Positions 1 through 13,052 of a stretch of DNA of 64,000 nucleotides are shown here, one piece after another. Position numbers and translations under genes: made by a program. Source of the DNA: Morchella semilibera (taxonomy: Eukaryota; Ascomycota; Pezizomycetes; Pezizales; Morchellaceae). Positions within the stretch are counted from its first letter, which is position 1, and every line of letters starts with the position of its first letter. The notes beneath the pieces are model-generated. The model had not been told where the DNA came from, ran no database searches, and worked only from the letters and a program-made list of their open reading frames with translations. The stretch spans positions 620,001 through 684,000 of the forward strand of contig WBVU01000003.1 in NCBI GenBank assembly GCA_009192285.1, written 5' to 3'.

Positions 1-892
1 ACTGCTTGTTTTGCGGTTGATTGGAGGTGGAGATAAACGATCCATAAGAAGCAGGAGCATAACTCGGTGAAGTCGGCGGGTGTGGGGGAGGAGGCGGTGG
101 TGGTGGGTGATACGTGTTGTGAGGCGGCGCTGACTGTGGAGGTGGTGGCAGACCTGGGGAGTATGGACCTGCATTATATAATGATTGAGAGGTAGTTGGG
201 TACTGTGGCCTTGTAGGATATTGAGAGTATCCAGAGAACGGCGGTTGTGCTAGATGAGGCGGTATCGCACCGACCGGTGGTCTGTAAGAGGTTGGATAAG
301 GCGCACTGTTAAAGGTGCTCGGGTTGTATGTGCTTGTGGTCGGTGAAAATTGACCTGAACTTGCGGGGGGGTAGCCGCTGGTAGTTACATGTCTTTGAGG
401 AAGATATTCAGAATTGGGATACCCGGCAGATTGGCGCTGGGGCTGCTGGTATGCAGCTGGATTATATGACTGAGGCTGTTGGCCGCCGTTATAGCCTGGA
501 GTAGTAGGATATGGAGCGTTGTTCGACATTGATGGGCTTTGGTAAGACGTGTCCTGCTGTAATGCTGGTGAATAGGGCTGAGGGTAACCGTTCCCACCGG
601 GCGTTACCGCAAAATAGCCAGATCCTTGGCTTTGAGAACGATTTACAGAAGAATTCGGGGCAGCAGTAGGACCCATGGAGGTCCGTTTGTTTGGTGGTTC
701 AGGGAGGGGGTTTGATTGTCCGTAGTATAGCTCCTCGGGGCCCCGAATACTCAGCCGAGAGCTCACCCCAGTGCCGCCGTCAAAATATGTCGCGTCGTCA
801 CCGTCGTCAAAGCTCGGGGTCCGATGCAAATAGTTATCTTGCGATGCGGCGCTGTAAGCTCTGGGGTTACCACTGTTGGGATAGCCAGCCAT
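1..892 (-). CDS. Pro/Tyr/Gln-rich protein, 5' part only
   Basis: An uninterrupted reading frame of 297 codons runs from ATG (892-890) leftwards off the window edge, so only the N-terminus is present. The product is low-complexity and probably disordered: an acidic patch near residues 27-40 (SFDDGDDATYFDGG), then long Pro/Tyr/Ser/Gln-rich stretches with repeated YP, QPQ and SYxP motifs and a run of eight prolines (about residues 266-273). No catalytic domain, signal peptide or membrane segment is visible in this part. The consistent coding composition over nearly 900 nt without a stop supports a real gene. Such tails precede folded domains in many fungal proteins (chitin synthase activators, Rho exchange factors, sorting proteins), so the function cannot be assigned from this fragment. 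Confidence 0.75.
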   Translation of the reverse strand, partial: MAGYPNSGNPRAYSAASQDNYLHRTPSFDDGDDATYFDGGTGVSSRLSIRGPEELYYGQSNPLPEPPNKRTSMGPTAAPNSSVNRSQSQGSGYFAVTPGGNGYPQPYSPALQQDTSYQSPSMSNNAPYPTTPGYNGGQQPQSYNPAAYQQPQRQSAGYPNSEYLPQRHVTTSGYPPASSGQFSPTTSTYNPSTFNSAPYPTSYRPPVGAIPPHLAQPPFSGYSQYPTRPQYPTTSQSLYNAGPYSPGLPPPPQSAPPHNTYHPPPPPPPPHPPTSPSYAPASYGSFISTSNQPQNKQ

Positions 893-2104
893 TCCAAGTT
901 ATGCTAACCTAGGAGAAACGATCCAACCAAACCGATAGAAGTCGAATCCGAGGGTGCTTCCTACAAAGGCGTGTACCCGACCTATGAATGATATGAGGTG
1001 AGTATGTGCGTATGTGCGTATGTGTACAGAGATGTACTTGGAGGGTAGTGGAGATTTTTTTTTTTTTGGTGTGTAGTGGGTTGGGTGCGGGGAGTGAAGG
1101 ACAGGAGGCTACCATACTCTGGAGTCAGATGCGCCAAAGCGCGGTGCGTGGACCAAGTCAGAGTTGGGGAGGGGCGGATCCTGATTGGCTAGTTGACGGG
1201 ATAAGGAGGGGTGTGAAGAACGTCCGCAACTCAACGGCTATGCTGTGTATTAAGAGAAAGGAGGAGAAGGAAGTGAGTTGACTGTTGGGATGATGTTATA
1301 GCTGGGGGTAGATGGGTGGATGGGAAGAAGATGTGGATGCTTTATTTTAGGACTTGCCTTGCTGTTATTGACTTCAACATGGGTAAAGGCATGATGGTAG
1401 GTACATACATGTATATAGTAAGAGCAGCAATCCTATCAGAATGGCTGACCCTCTCTATCTTTGGTTTTCCTTTGCTTTGCGACAACTACAAATACTAATG
1501 TACACTTTAGATCAAAATAGATCTCACTGGAGACCTCAAGCCCGAGGACAAGAGGGAGAAGCCAAATATCGCCTTTCACGCGAAAGGGGCTGCACTAAAT
1601 GTTTATATGTGTATGTAGAATATTCTCTTCTAAGAATGCAAACACCAGAGGCGATGGTACTAATCTAAATACCCTAGAGTATACTTGGGTCCCCCAAGTA
1701 CCTGTTCTTGTACCTCCCTCCTTCCGTTGTTCCTGGTATCACACGTAAGTACCTGTAGGTATGCAGCCTCGATTACAAAGTACACCCCCCAAGCGTCCTA
1801 CAACATAGTGGTCGAAGGCAAAGCATTCTGGTCGGAGTTTAGAAAACTCCAAACCAGTAGTCTGGTGCTCAGACCATTGAACCTTTGTGTCTTCACAATT
1901 ACGACGCCGGAATTAACACACAGAGCCTCACCTGAAGCGCCGATAGGTCCACCCTTTATGTGAATTCAACTGACAGATGATAGCCACTTTCAAACTGCAT
2001 GTATTGAGGCTCAAGGCAGATCACTCTGTGCAAACAAATTAATTTTATTTCAATTCATACATTTTGTCTTTAATTCGAACACACCCACACGTATTAAAAC
2101 TGCT

Positions 2105-2235
2105 AAGTACATACATGTACTTACACACATACTACATGTACTTACATACATGTATACATGTATACATGTAGGTTCCTGACATTGTCTCCAACGTTACATG
2201 TACTTAACTACATGTACATGTACATGTAGGCCTAA
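2105..2235. repeat. TACATGTA palindrome cluster
   Basis: The self-complementary octamer TACATGTA occurs at 2112, 2133, 2147, 2155 and 2163 and again in the overlapping ACATGTACATGTACATGTAG stretch near 2210-2228. It recurs singly in many other spacers (e.g. 1406, 3804, 4163, 37.1-37.4 kb, 46.9-47.9 kb) but I do not see it between 50.2 and 64 kb. Confidence 0.85.
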
Positions 2236-3248
2236 GTCCAATACTACATGTAATCTACAAAACCGAATTTTCCTACGTGAAAATTAACATTGAAGTGTAT
2301 GATACATGTACCATACGATAGTCACAAGACCAGATCAATGGCTTCGTTAGGCAGTGTAGTACCTACATGTGCTTATGTACGTACACTAACTACATCATAC
2401 CAGTACCAAGCGAGCACAACGGTCAGAAACTCATACTGTCTAGAGTATACCATTCACTAAAATTCTGAATAGGAATACAGTATGTACATGTAGTTATAAT
2501 TAGGGCATGCATGGCTAGGTCGGTTGACCTCGTGTTTGCGACTGAGCTGAGATGAAATGAGACAGAAAAGAACTGGAATGGCGGTTTGCTCCTAAATTAT
2601 CCTACTATGTATAGCTTAGAGAGAGAAAAAAAACTAATTAAATGAATTCTACATACCCAAACATCTCCGCACAGTTAGTTCAGATATAAACAGCTACTAT
2701 ATCTTACCACTGTTACCTCACCTAATGCAGAGGGTCGTAACTACAAGACCTATATATCCCTTGTTCCTATATCAAATAAACATTAATCCGCTAATAGCGC
2801 AATTGTACATGCATCTACATATCTATATATAGCGTACTACTACTTTATACTCAAAGAAATCCATGTTATTTGACCACGACCCCGAAGAAACCGCATAGCC
2901 TGGAAATAGAATTTCCTCAATCGCCACCGTTAATATCATGAATTTTATGAATATGATCAGCTCTGCATGTCACCAAAATTAGGGTTTTATGCAAGATTTG
3001 GCTGTATGCAGAGCTGGTCGCGTTCGGAAATCCATAAGTACAGTCTTTCACCGTCTCTTGACGAATACTGCCCGTTGACGATTCACAGGGATTCCAAGTA
3101 TATATCGCAAGAAACAGCCAACCTGCGAGATCTCCAGTCCTACAATTTCCATTGGCCTAAAAGCCCCTGTTCGTCAACCGGCGGTATTCGTCAAGCGACG
3201 GTGGACGACTGTACCTACCCTATCCCCTGGGCTGTTGAGACTCGCAGA

Positions 3249-3340
3249 ATCCAGGACTTCCTGTTTCAGTAATAAAGTTGCTCTGTGCAAAAGCAACGGG
3301 CTCAGTGACTATGCCACACCTCGAATAGGAAGTCCTGGAT
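3249..3340. repeat. 14-bp inverted repeat
   Basis: ATCCAGGACTTCCT at 3249-3262 is perfectly complementary to AGGAAGTCCTGGAT at 3327-3340, with a 64-nt loop. This could be a remnant of a small hairpin-type transposon or a chance structure; no target duplication is obvious. Confidence 0.6.
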
Positions 3341-4411
3341 CCCGCGAGCCTAGAGGATACATGTATGCACTCGCATAAGACATCGTGGAACCTTTGTTTT
3401 GCTTTTTTTTATTTTCTTTTTACCAAAAGGAGCATGAAAGATGGAGTTGATACTAGACAAAAACTCGCTGAAACGGAGTTTTCACTCTGGTGAACGCCGT
3501 TTTGGCCTGTTGCCGAACGGGCCCTAAGTACCCGGACCACCGAGTGATCGAGCGTGATTAAGACACGGCGGGCTACTAAGCTACTTCGTAAATTGCAGCA
3601 CACTTTAAGCTTATAATGCCGATGAACGACTACAGAGGAGTCCTCCCTCCCTTTGGTCTAATTTGCATGTACTAACATTTGCCAGTGATAAATCAAATTC
3701 TCTGATAAGCGCATGATTTCCCTAGCGCGCGCTTATCGGGAGATAGTTTTTCCGGGTTACTTAACAGAGCGACCTGGGTTTTTGTTTTCACATTTCCGAC
3801 TACATGTAGTTATCGATAAAGAATGTATTCCGTGAAGGGTTGTGCCTAGTCTCGTTCCCGACCCCAGCGGTACTTTTTTGGTTGTATGGTCTAGGTTGTG
3901 CCCACCATTGGTGTAACGTTCTCTTGGAGGAGAAAGTTCTGGAGGCTGTCTATTTGTAAGTGTTGCGTCTCGGCCGATTGCGAGCCGAATAGCCCTACAT
4001 TTAAAGAAGCGGGCCAAGACCAGATTCCAAAGAATATTGAAGTTACAGAACTACATACAAGTACATGTGCCATGTACACGCACGATGATCGCATTGTATG
4101 ATAACCACAATGAATGCATGTCAGTGTGAGATCGCAATGCCCTGTCATATGCAAGTACATACATGTAGTAGCAGTTATAAAACCCAAAGATAATCCGTAA
4201 AATGTATGACAACATATCAAGCTCCTGTATGATCATATTTCCCATGTCAAGAATATATTCCGTAATCTTCTCACGGCTGGAGACTGATAAAGCTACCCCT
4301 CTTCCCCTCACACCCCACCATTCTTCTGTCATCTCTCTGCAAGAACACTACACCACAAATAGTCTCAATCAACTTCCGTACTAAATACCAAAATCTTATA
4401 ACTCATTAAAA

Positions 4412-5210
4412 ATGGTCAAAGCTGGTATGTAGTCAATCCGTTTATTGATTGTTGCTTGATGGGGCGGTAGGAATAAGATGTGGGGAAGTGGGACAATGAG
4501 GGGAAATAGGGACTGTAATATTCATTTCCCCTCCTAAGCACATGCAATACCAGTGGTTGATGCTGCCGAGTCTATGTTTGCAATCTTATTTCGAAATGCC
4601 TATCAAGCTCTTCCTTCATGCACACTATAACTAACTCATCAAAATCATAGTTGCTGTCGTTCGTGGAGACTCCACTGTCAGTGGAACCGTAACTTTCACT
4701 CAGGAGAATGAAAACTCCCCTACAATCATTACCTATGAGATCTCTGGCAATGATCCTAATGCCCAGCGTGGAATGCACATTCACGAATTTGGTGACAACA
4801 CCAACGGATGCACTTCTGCAGGGCCCCACTTCAACCCCTTCAAGAAGAACCACGGTGCACCAACAGACGAGGACAGACATGTTGGTGATTTGGGAAACAT
4901 TGAGACCAATGCCCAGGGCATTGCCCAAGGAACAATGGAGGACCCACTCATCAAATTGATCGGACCCGAGAGTATTGTGGGTGTATGTTTACCCCCTTCA
5001 AATCTATGTGAGAAAAAAATGCTGACATGTGCTTAGCGCACTGTCGTTGTCCACGGCGGCACCGACGACCTTGGCAAAGGAGGACACGCGGAGTCTTTGA
5101 AGACCGGTAATGCTGGCCCTCGCCCGGCCTGTGGTATGTTTCCACGATTTTTCTATGTTCCTTATTCAAGGTTAATATGAATGATAGGTGTCATTGGAAT
5201 CTCTGCCTAA
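4412..5210 (+). CDS. SOD1: Cu/Zn superoxide dismutase, cytosolic
   Basis: Converts superoxide to hydrogen peroxide and oxygen; homodimer, mainly cytosol and mitochondrial intermembrane space. Four exons are deduced: 4412-4424, 4651-4982, 5037-5133, 5188-5210, all with GT-AG introns (226, 54 and 54 nt), giving 154 residues, the normal size. The short first exon (13 nt) followed by a larger intron makes the start easy to miss; it is set by the MVKAVAV N-terminus. Copper and zinc ligands are visible at H47, H49 (HIHEFGD), H64, H72, H81 and D84, with a later His in the GGHAES motif. The structural disulfide is C58 with the Cys of the C-terminal RPACGVIGIS motif. No signal peptide. Nothing is unusual; the assignment is secure. 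Confidence 0.97.
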
Positions 5211-6288
5211 ACATCTTTCGCTGTTGCCGAGGATATCTGGGCCAACTGCAAATCAAAGGACATAACGGCAGGTTTCAATTGCGGTTTGCATGTAATCGTT
5301 GGCCTTAGCCATGTTATAATTTAGTCTTTAGTCATTGTGCAAGAAATCCATGGATATCAAGTCTTGCTCCCGAATTCTATGCGGGCAGTTTTATAACGTG
5401 AAAGAGTAAATTCATATTCAGTGAGGTATGTGGTATTATGTAGCTACAAACCCAGGCTCATTCTAGCCCCTCCCTACCGAAACAGCAGATTGTCTATTGT
5501 AGGGGATAGGTACAAACCCAACAGATGAAGTTCCGTATGTATCCAGGGTTCTAATTTCAGGTGCAGTTTGGGCGGAATATTTATTGGCCTACCTTCTTAG
5601 GGGTGGTTGTTTGGTGTACCTATACAGAGGGCGGCGGGATGTGATAGGTTAATATGAGCATCTAGATTCTATGATCAGCAAAAAAAAAAAAAAAAAAAAA
5701 ATCTATTATCAATTCTTTTTCTATATATAACCTTCCTTTAAAGTGACTTCCTCCCTATATAAGCAAGCATTTTTGTATCCAAACACATACCACACGTAGC
5801 CAGTAGTGGAGAGAAATATACTCGAAACTTCCACCAGCAAGTAAGTACATGTATTTTGTGTTGAGGTTGTCAAACCAAATGTGCATCGCTTTCCAACACC
5901 CTGGGTACATTTTCTGTGGGCGTTGGTTGGTAGTACGGCTTCCCCACATTGTACCACCAAAGGTTAGAGTTGTGGCCAGGTCAACCATCCCAACTGACAT
6001 GTCCTTTACTTCAACCTGTCTTCTCCACAAAACCACAACTTTCATTCATTGAAACAACCAACCATCAATCAATTGCGCTGTCCAACTATACTAAGCCTAC
6101 CTTTAACAATTAAATCACTCCGCCCGCAGCAAGATACAGCAAAATACTTAGACTCCAAGGTGAGTGTGCAATAAACCAACAGACACATGACTTTCCCCTC
6201 AAATAGAGCTTAAGATTCGTCCCTTCCACCTAGAAATCTTCCGAGGCAGGCCCAACACATAAATACCACCAGTCTACAACTTGGAACC
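5211..6288. other. Intergenic region between SOD1 and the Tudor nuclease
   Basis: No supported gene. A poly-A run lies near 5680-5700. The last 150 nt are probably the 5' leader of the downstream gene. Short frames on the minus strand around 5.7-6.05 kb have no recognisable similarity. Confidence 0.6.
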
Positions 6289-9200
6289 ATGGCTCAAATA
6301 GGGAAAGTCAAGCTTGCAAATTCTGGAGACTCGCTTCTCTTGCAGTCCCCAAGGACAAAGGCCGAGAAAACTTTTTCGTTGGCTTATGTTTCCGCTCCAA
6401 GGTTGAAGCGCGAGGGTGACGAGGTTAGCTATATATGCACAATCCTTCTTCCCTTGATGCCTTTCCTCCTTATTCCCCCCGCCCCCCCCCCCCCCTATTT
6501 TTCTGTCACCACGGTATCGCCAATGAGGCCAGTTTACTAACAGTTATTTCCCGGTTAGCCTTACGCTTTTGAGTCCCGGGACTTCCTCCGCAAGCTTGCT
6601 GTTGACAAGGAAGTTCAATTTTTGAAATTGTATCAAGTTCCGACTACTGGCCGTGAATTCGGCACAGTAACTCTCCCCGATGGAAGGTCTCTCATTGAGC
6701 TAGCTCTCGAGGAAGGAATGGTCAAACTCCGCGACGACGGAAAACGCGACGACCTCCCAGACAATGAAGCTACAATGGAGAAGCTTAGGCTCTTAGAAGA
6801 CAAGGCTAGGATGGAGGGGAAGGGGGTGTGGAGCGCCTCTCAGGATGGGCAAATTGATTCTAGATATGAGTCCCCCAATGACCCAGTACAGTTTCTAGAG
6901 AATTACAAAGGAAAGCCAATTGAAGGTAAGACACGATATATAACACCCCCCAGTCACGGAACGATTACTAATATGTTACTTGTTTTTTGTCATAGCTATC
7001 GTTGAGCGTGTGATATCTGGGGATAGGGTTGCCGTTCGTCTTATACTCGAACCCAAACTTCATCAACAGATAGTCGTTCTTATTGCCGGTATCCGGGCGC
7101 CACTTTCGAAGCGTACGGATGCTGCAGGTGCTGAACAGCCTGGAGAGGAGTTTGGTGACGCTGCCAAGGAGTTTGTAGAAATGCGTCTCCTCCAGCGCAC
7201 TGTTAAAGTAACTTTGTTGGGACTAAGCCCTCAATCCCAGTTCATCGGGAATGTTATCCATCCCAAAGGCAATATTGCAGTATTAGTGCTTTCACAAGGC
7301 TTGGCAAGATGTCTTGATTTTCACAGCACTATGATTGGTGCGGACATGATTAATTTCCGGGCTGCTGAGAAGGCTGCTCGGGACCAGAAAATGCGATTGT
7401 GGAAGGGGCATGTGGTAAAGGCCAAAGCTCCCGACAGCAATCTTGACGCCGTTGTTTCAAGAGTTCTCAGCGCAGATACATTATTTGTGAGGAACAAGGC
7501 CGGCAATGAGAGAAAAATCAATTTGTCAAGTGTTAGGCAGCCAAAGTAAGTAATACGGTCCTACTGGTTGTCTATTTCTTTATATCTTGGAGAATTCTAA
7601 ACCAAAGTGTGGGAACTTAGACCCTCGGATCCAAAACAATCCCCATTTACGGCTGAGGCCAAAGAATTCCTGCGGAAAAAGTTGATTGGCAAGCATGTAC
7701 GCGTCGAAATTGACGGGAAAAGGCCGGCTACGGAAGGGTTTGAGGAGCGTGAAATGGCTACAGTTACATTTAGTAATAAGTATGTTTCCACTCCATGAGC
7801 TTCTTGCAAATTCCGTACTAATAAACCATAAACTGTATAGGAATGTGGCTCTGTTACTCGCCGAGAGTGGATGGGTTAGTGTTATCAGACATAGAAAAGA
7901 TGATGAGGACCGTTCACCAATCTATGACGAACTACTTGCTGCTGAGGAAGCGTATGCTTTTTTTTTTTTTCAAGCTAGTGTCTCCTTTTCTAGTACTAAC
8001 GGTTTTAATTTACTAGTGCCCAGAAAGAGCAGAAAGGCATGTACGCAGCCAAGGTACCACAGAGCTCAAAGATGGTAGAGGCCTCAGAAACCCCAGCCAA
8101 GGCCAAGGCCTATTTGTCGTTTCTTCAGCGTAAGAAGCGCACTCCTGGGGTCGTTGATTTTGTATCCTCGGGGTCCCGGTTCAAGGTGATAATCCCAAGC
8201 GAAAATGCCCGACTTACCTTTGTTCTTGGGGGTATCCGCGCACCACGAACTGCTCGTAACGCTACTGAGACATCAGAGCCTTTTGGTCAAGAGGCCCTTG
8301 ACTATGCATCAAGACGATGCATGCAGAGAGATGTCGAAATTGACGTGGATGATGTTGACCGTGCAGGTGGATTCATTGGCACAATGTATGTCAACCGAGA
8401 AAATATTGCTAAAGGCTTGCTGGAGGAGGGTTTGGCAAGTGTACATGAATATTCGGCCGAGAAGTCTGGCCACGCGACGGAGTTATTTGCGGCAGAAAAC
8501 AGAGCAAAGCAGGCGCGAAAGGGGTTGTGGAAAGATTGGACACCAGAGACAGAGACTGACAACGCGGATGTGTCTAATGGAGACGCAAAAACCGAAGCCG
8601 TCGAGAAGAAAAAGGATTACCGTGATGTAATCGTAACGAATGTCGATGAGCAGGGTAAATTAAAAATTCAGCAAGTTGGAACAGGCAAGAATACACATTC
8701 AATTTCTACTCACATTGATTGTTTTTACTAACAATGCCTTAGGTACTTCGGCTTTGGAGCAGCTCATGTCAGCGTTTAGAAGCTTTCATCTCTCACCCGC
8801 AAACAACAAAGGCCTTGAAGGACCTCCTAAAGTCGGTGAATATGTCGCGGCAAAATTCACCGAGGACAACACTTTTTACCGTGCTAGAGTGCGCCATGTC
8901 AACCGTGAGACCAAAGAGGCAGATGTCCTCTACATCGACTATGGAAATTCAGAGAAAATACCATTCTCTCGCCTCCGTCCCCTTATCCAACCGCAATTCC
9001 AAACTTCTAAATTGAAGGCCCAGGCTGTTGATGCTGTTTTTTCTTTCCTCCAGTTTCCTACTCAGCCAGACTATGCCTCTGAGTCCGTGGAAATGATCAA
9101 CCACCTAACTGCCGGTAGGCAACTGGTTGCAAATGTCGATTGGACGAGTCCAGAAGGTGTTCTTCATGTTACGCTCTACGACCCTAACAGCAGTGACCGT

Positions 9201-9377
9201 ATGGAAGCCAGTTTAAACTCAGAGATCGTCTCCGAGGGGCTTGCCATGGTTCCCTTCAAATTGAGGCCATACGAAAGGGCTTATCCTGAAATGATTAAGG
9301 CTCTTAAGGAGAAGGAAACCACTGCCAAAGAGGAAAGGAGGGGAATGTGGGAATATGGCGACATTACTGAAGATTAA
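6289..9377 (+). CDS. snd1: Tudor staphylococcal nuclease (TSN/SND1 type)
   Basis: Multifunctional RNA-binding nuclease of stress granules and RNA processing. Seven exons (6289-6423, 6559-6925, 6996-7545, 7621-7779, 7841-7951, 8017-8684, 8743-9377) join in frame to 874 residues, the usual size for fungal TSN. Four tandem staphylococcal-nuclease-like domains occupy roughly residues 1-650. Each has the OB-fold pattern with repeated (K/E)KGxW endings (e.g. GKGVWSAS, QKGMYAAK, RKGLWKDW). A fifth SN domain is interrupted by a Tudor domain, in which VADVLYIDYGN-type residues are visible (EADVLYIDYGNSEKIPF at about 8918-8965). The protein ends 20-odd residues after a last RRGMWEYGD motif. The intron after 8684 starts with GC (ACAG|GCAAGA), a good GC-AG donor; the first intron has the weak donor GTTAGC and contains a poly-C run. 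Confidence 0.95.
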
Positions 9378-9725
9378 TCTAACCACCCGCATATAGCACC
9401 TCATCAATTTACCGTTTGTTTTTTCTGTTTCCTTGTTAATCTTTTATTGTATTTACAGCATGTTTAGCACGGGGAAAAGGAACAGTGATATCCATAAGCA
9501 CATTTATGAGGCTCTCTAGTTTGGTGATTACAGCGATGCTTAAGATTTAAACCAACGTTAGCAATGTTTCAAGCTATGTTATTCTACTCTATTCTAAAAG
9601 TCATTTCTTGGCAGGATCGCGCTTCTCCAGCTACGGACTGGTAGATAACCATCTCATTAATACACATTTCATGATAATTGATACAGCGAGAGCTTCTTGT
9701 AAGGGTACGCTCGGGACCGGGAACC

Positions 9726-10152
9726 GGTACCCTTATAGGGAGCTTACCCGTTTAGAGAGCGAAGGGGGGAAGCCTGTTATTTATCAGTACATGTAGGTAA
9801 ATCAGTGTGACTACATGTATATAGGGGTAATTTTATGCTCGTCCAAAGTGAACTGCAAGCTGCCAGTAAGAGATACATAAGTACAAGAATAGTATGGCAT
9901 GGTTGGCGCTAGGTGGGCCATATACATATACCAAAAAAAATTAGCAGAAAACCCCCAAAATACCCTAACCCTACATTTTATATAAAGGTACTTACTCTAG
10001 CAAAACATTCTATATAGCTACAAGTATATAGGTCTATTAGTATTCTTATAGCAAATTTACCCTTCCTTATACCCACCAGAAAAAAACAGGACTAAAAGGT
10101 GGTACCCTAATAAAGAGATTACCCTTATCGTCAGTACCCTTATAGCGAGCTT
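9726..10152. repeat. Pair of dispersed 20-bp blocks
   Basis: GGTACCCTTATAGGGAGCTT at 9726-9745 and AGTACCCTTATAGCGAGCTT at 10133-10152 match at 18 of 20 positions in the same orientation; related GGTACCCTAATAAAGAG lies between them near 10101. Probably decayed repeat sequence. Confidence 0.5.
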
Positions 10153-13052
10153 TCGCTGTGCCTATAATCTTTGTTATAACTGGGTGAGCCCAGTGCCATT
10201 ATCGGAAGGTTATATATATATATATATTCGATCAACCGATACATACATGTAGCTCCGTTTTAACATGTTACCAAATATGTCCTTCCAATGTACATGTAGG
10301 TACATGTTAGGACCGTCAGAGCGTTTCGAGTTCGAATTCTGAGACTTCTATGGTTTCTAGGGGTCTTAAATATTAGATAAACAAAGCTAAGGCCGTTTGT
10401 TTTTCTTAAAGGCTAGGCTGGGAAGCTGCAAGCCGATAATCGTCATGTAAAGGCGAATGATTACATGTACTCTGAGTAGATAAGAGGAGACATTTTGCTA
10501 TTCAAACTATAGCCATTAGTCACTGTGTTGCTGTCGCCGTATTAGTGTTCTTTCTCCTGACTCATACCATTAATCGCAATTGGATCATGATATATCACTC
10601 TGTGCAACACAGGCACGGGATATGAGAGAAGTGATCCGAGTAGGTTCCCTTTAAGAATGCATGTTTTGTTTGAGCAAGTCTTGGCCGCAAAAAACAACAA
10701 TTAGTCGACCCGTTGGGATACAAAACTCTGTTAATTAATCATATGTGTTACGTAGGGCCCAGCATCATTGGCACAATAAATAGACCACGGGGGTGTGGGG
10801 ACCTTTCTATTGCAACGCCGGAAAGTACTATGTAAGACCGATTTTCAAATGGATATAATTCATAACGATGGATTGTTCAAGTTTCATGCGATACTTATCC
10901 TTGTAAGTTTACATAGCTGTTCTTTGGATGAAAATAAACCAACAACCCCCATACGTCCCCAGTGGTCGCTACCCCGTGAGAGCGTCTACATGTATGGTAT
11001 GTAGTACATGTACTTACCTGGACCAAGATTTTTTTTTTTTACAAATTTTGTTAGCCACCAATCCGAGAAAAATGTTGATGATAACTCGGGGTCGCTACGA
11101 TATCTGCTAAAGCGAATGCCAAGAAATCCGGGGGGATTTACCCACGGTGGTGCGGTCGTACAGCCTCTATGCGGTGCTACTCAACGGATAAATTATGAAA
11201 TTCACGATGCCTCAGTGACACGGATAATAGCATCTTGCCAGCTCGATATATACAGTAAACTCTAGCAACTAGAGTAAGGGGGTTATTGCATACATTTATG
11301 CACCGCACACACACATGTACTTATTATATACCGATTCTAAAGGCGGCAGCACTCGATCTCCTCCGCGGGGGGAGGGTGGTGAGCAGTCCCAGTGCTGATA
11401 ACCATATCATCTAGGTACGTATTGGTACCCTGCCTACACCTACATGTAGTACTTCACCGGCTACGCTTGAAGTATTGGGGCGGGTGTCTACATGTACCTA
11501 GCGCGACTAACAGCGCTACTGGATCCAACAGCTCAGTACATAACGACCAAAGAAGCTCTGTATGTCGCTCTACTGTGTGTTTCTACGCGTATCAGCACCT
11601 TATTACACCACTACCAAAACCGAGTGATTTATTGTGCAACAGGGGTTAATCCACGAAAGAATATATAGCTCGGTTATGCCTTTATCGACATACACCCTTG
11701 GGAGGGTGACTATAATCAATAATAGACAGTTGTGAATATTGAGCGTCACAGCTCGTCGACAGTTTGACTTAAAACTCACCGGATTGGATGTAAAGTACAT
11801 GTATGTACCGCCTCAATCTCCATCTGGCGCTGTTGCAAGGTTTTGGCCTGTTTGCCAGTCCTGAAACGTCATCAAATACGACCAGAGCTATTCCGTATGA
11901 GGCCTGGAACAATGATTCATACATGTATCTTTGTCAGACCCTACTGGCAGGAACCCCCCCCCCCCTTTTGTTCATCAGAAACCTGTGCCTGATTTTACCC
12001 CCGTGACCAGCCGTGTGGATCATGGCATGGATAAGTATTTCCCATTCAACTCAACAGAGACTGTGTAGATGTGCATGTCTAAAGATGGCCTAGCTACATG
12101 TAGGGTAGTGATACGGATGGCTTGGATTTCTAGATAAAGTTTCCCCAGATTTATATTCTGGCCGGCCTCGTCACATCACATCACAAGCGTGACCCTGAAA
12201 CCAATGATTACCTAATTGGTCCTTAAGAGTTGTCTCTAGATGGCCCGGGGCGTAAGTTATGCTCTAGAAGGTTTGGATAATACTCTATGTACAATATATG
12301 CAATTAGTCAATATTGCCAGTTGTTACCAGAGATGTGGCTCGAGAGCTTCCTCGGGGGTTAAATGAGACATGGATATCTGCGTGTTGGGATAGGCCCGAG
12401 CAGAGAGCTCCTGACACTCCGATGGACAGGCTATTGCTGATTTTGGGGGAAAGATAGGGCGGTCAGCATGCCCCCTCCCCCCCCCTACCCCTATCGCGAT
12501 GAGGAAGCTGAACAGGAGCTCTCTGCATCTCTGCATCTCTACTCTACACCTCTGCATATATATAAACTGTGAAAGATGGGGAAGTTAAGATAATAGCTCC
12601 CGTGCGGCTCAACAAGCGAGGAGGATGACGTGATTGCGGGCGGCTCGTTGCAACGAAACAATCGATTCCTAGAATGGACTAAGCAGCTCGCCCGCGCGAG
12701 GCGCGAAATTGCATTTTGGCCACACGACCATTCAGCGATCATCGTGTACGCCACAGAGAATCAAAGATGACGGGGTTTCCCCCCTGTGGTTGCCTTGTTT
12801 CGGTGCAATCCCCGCAATTTCTGGCTGTGCACACGACAGGTGTTCAAGGCATCCCCATGTCGTTTGCAGGATTGTGAAAAGTGAGGCCGTTATGATGAGT
12901 GATCTCGCATCCGACGTGTCTTTCAAACTGAGATCAGACAAGCCCATACATGCAGGTCCATCGCTCAATCTACTACCTACATAAAATGTAAGGCATGGAA
13001 AGGCCGGCGAACCTCTGGCGGATGTACCTACATGTACCGGCAAGGCACTCCT

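Larger units (their letters stand above)
893..4411. other. Long intergenic region, no supported gene
   Basis: About 3.5 kb with only short, non-homologous open frames. It holds a dense run of TACATGTA palindromes around 2.1-2.2 kb, a 14-bp inverted repeat at 3.25-3.34 kb and AT-rich sequence. It must contain the 5' flank of the minus-strand gene on its left and the promoter of the superoxide dismutase on its right. Confidence 0.6.

Noticed and set aside
2967-3272. 101-codon plus-strand frame in the 3-kb spacer
   Set aside because: No domain or motif; it overlaps the inverted repeat and lies in AT-rich non-coding sequence.
10310-10350. GAGTTCGAATTCTGAG as a tRNA B-box candidate (a similar GAGTTCGAACTCTG lies near 46752)
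   Set aside because: No cloverleaf or A-box could be built around either site.
12324-13043. Overlapping frames on both strands (71-103 codons)
   Set aside because: Mutually overlapping, no motif, and they run into MITE-flanking sequence.
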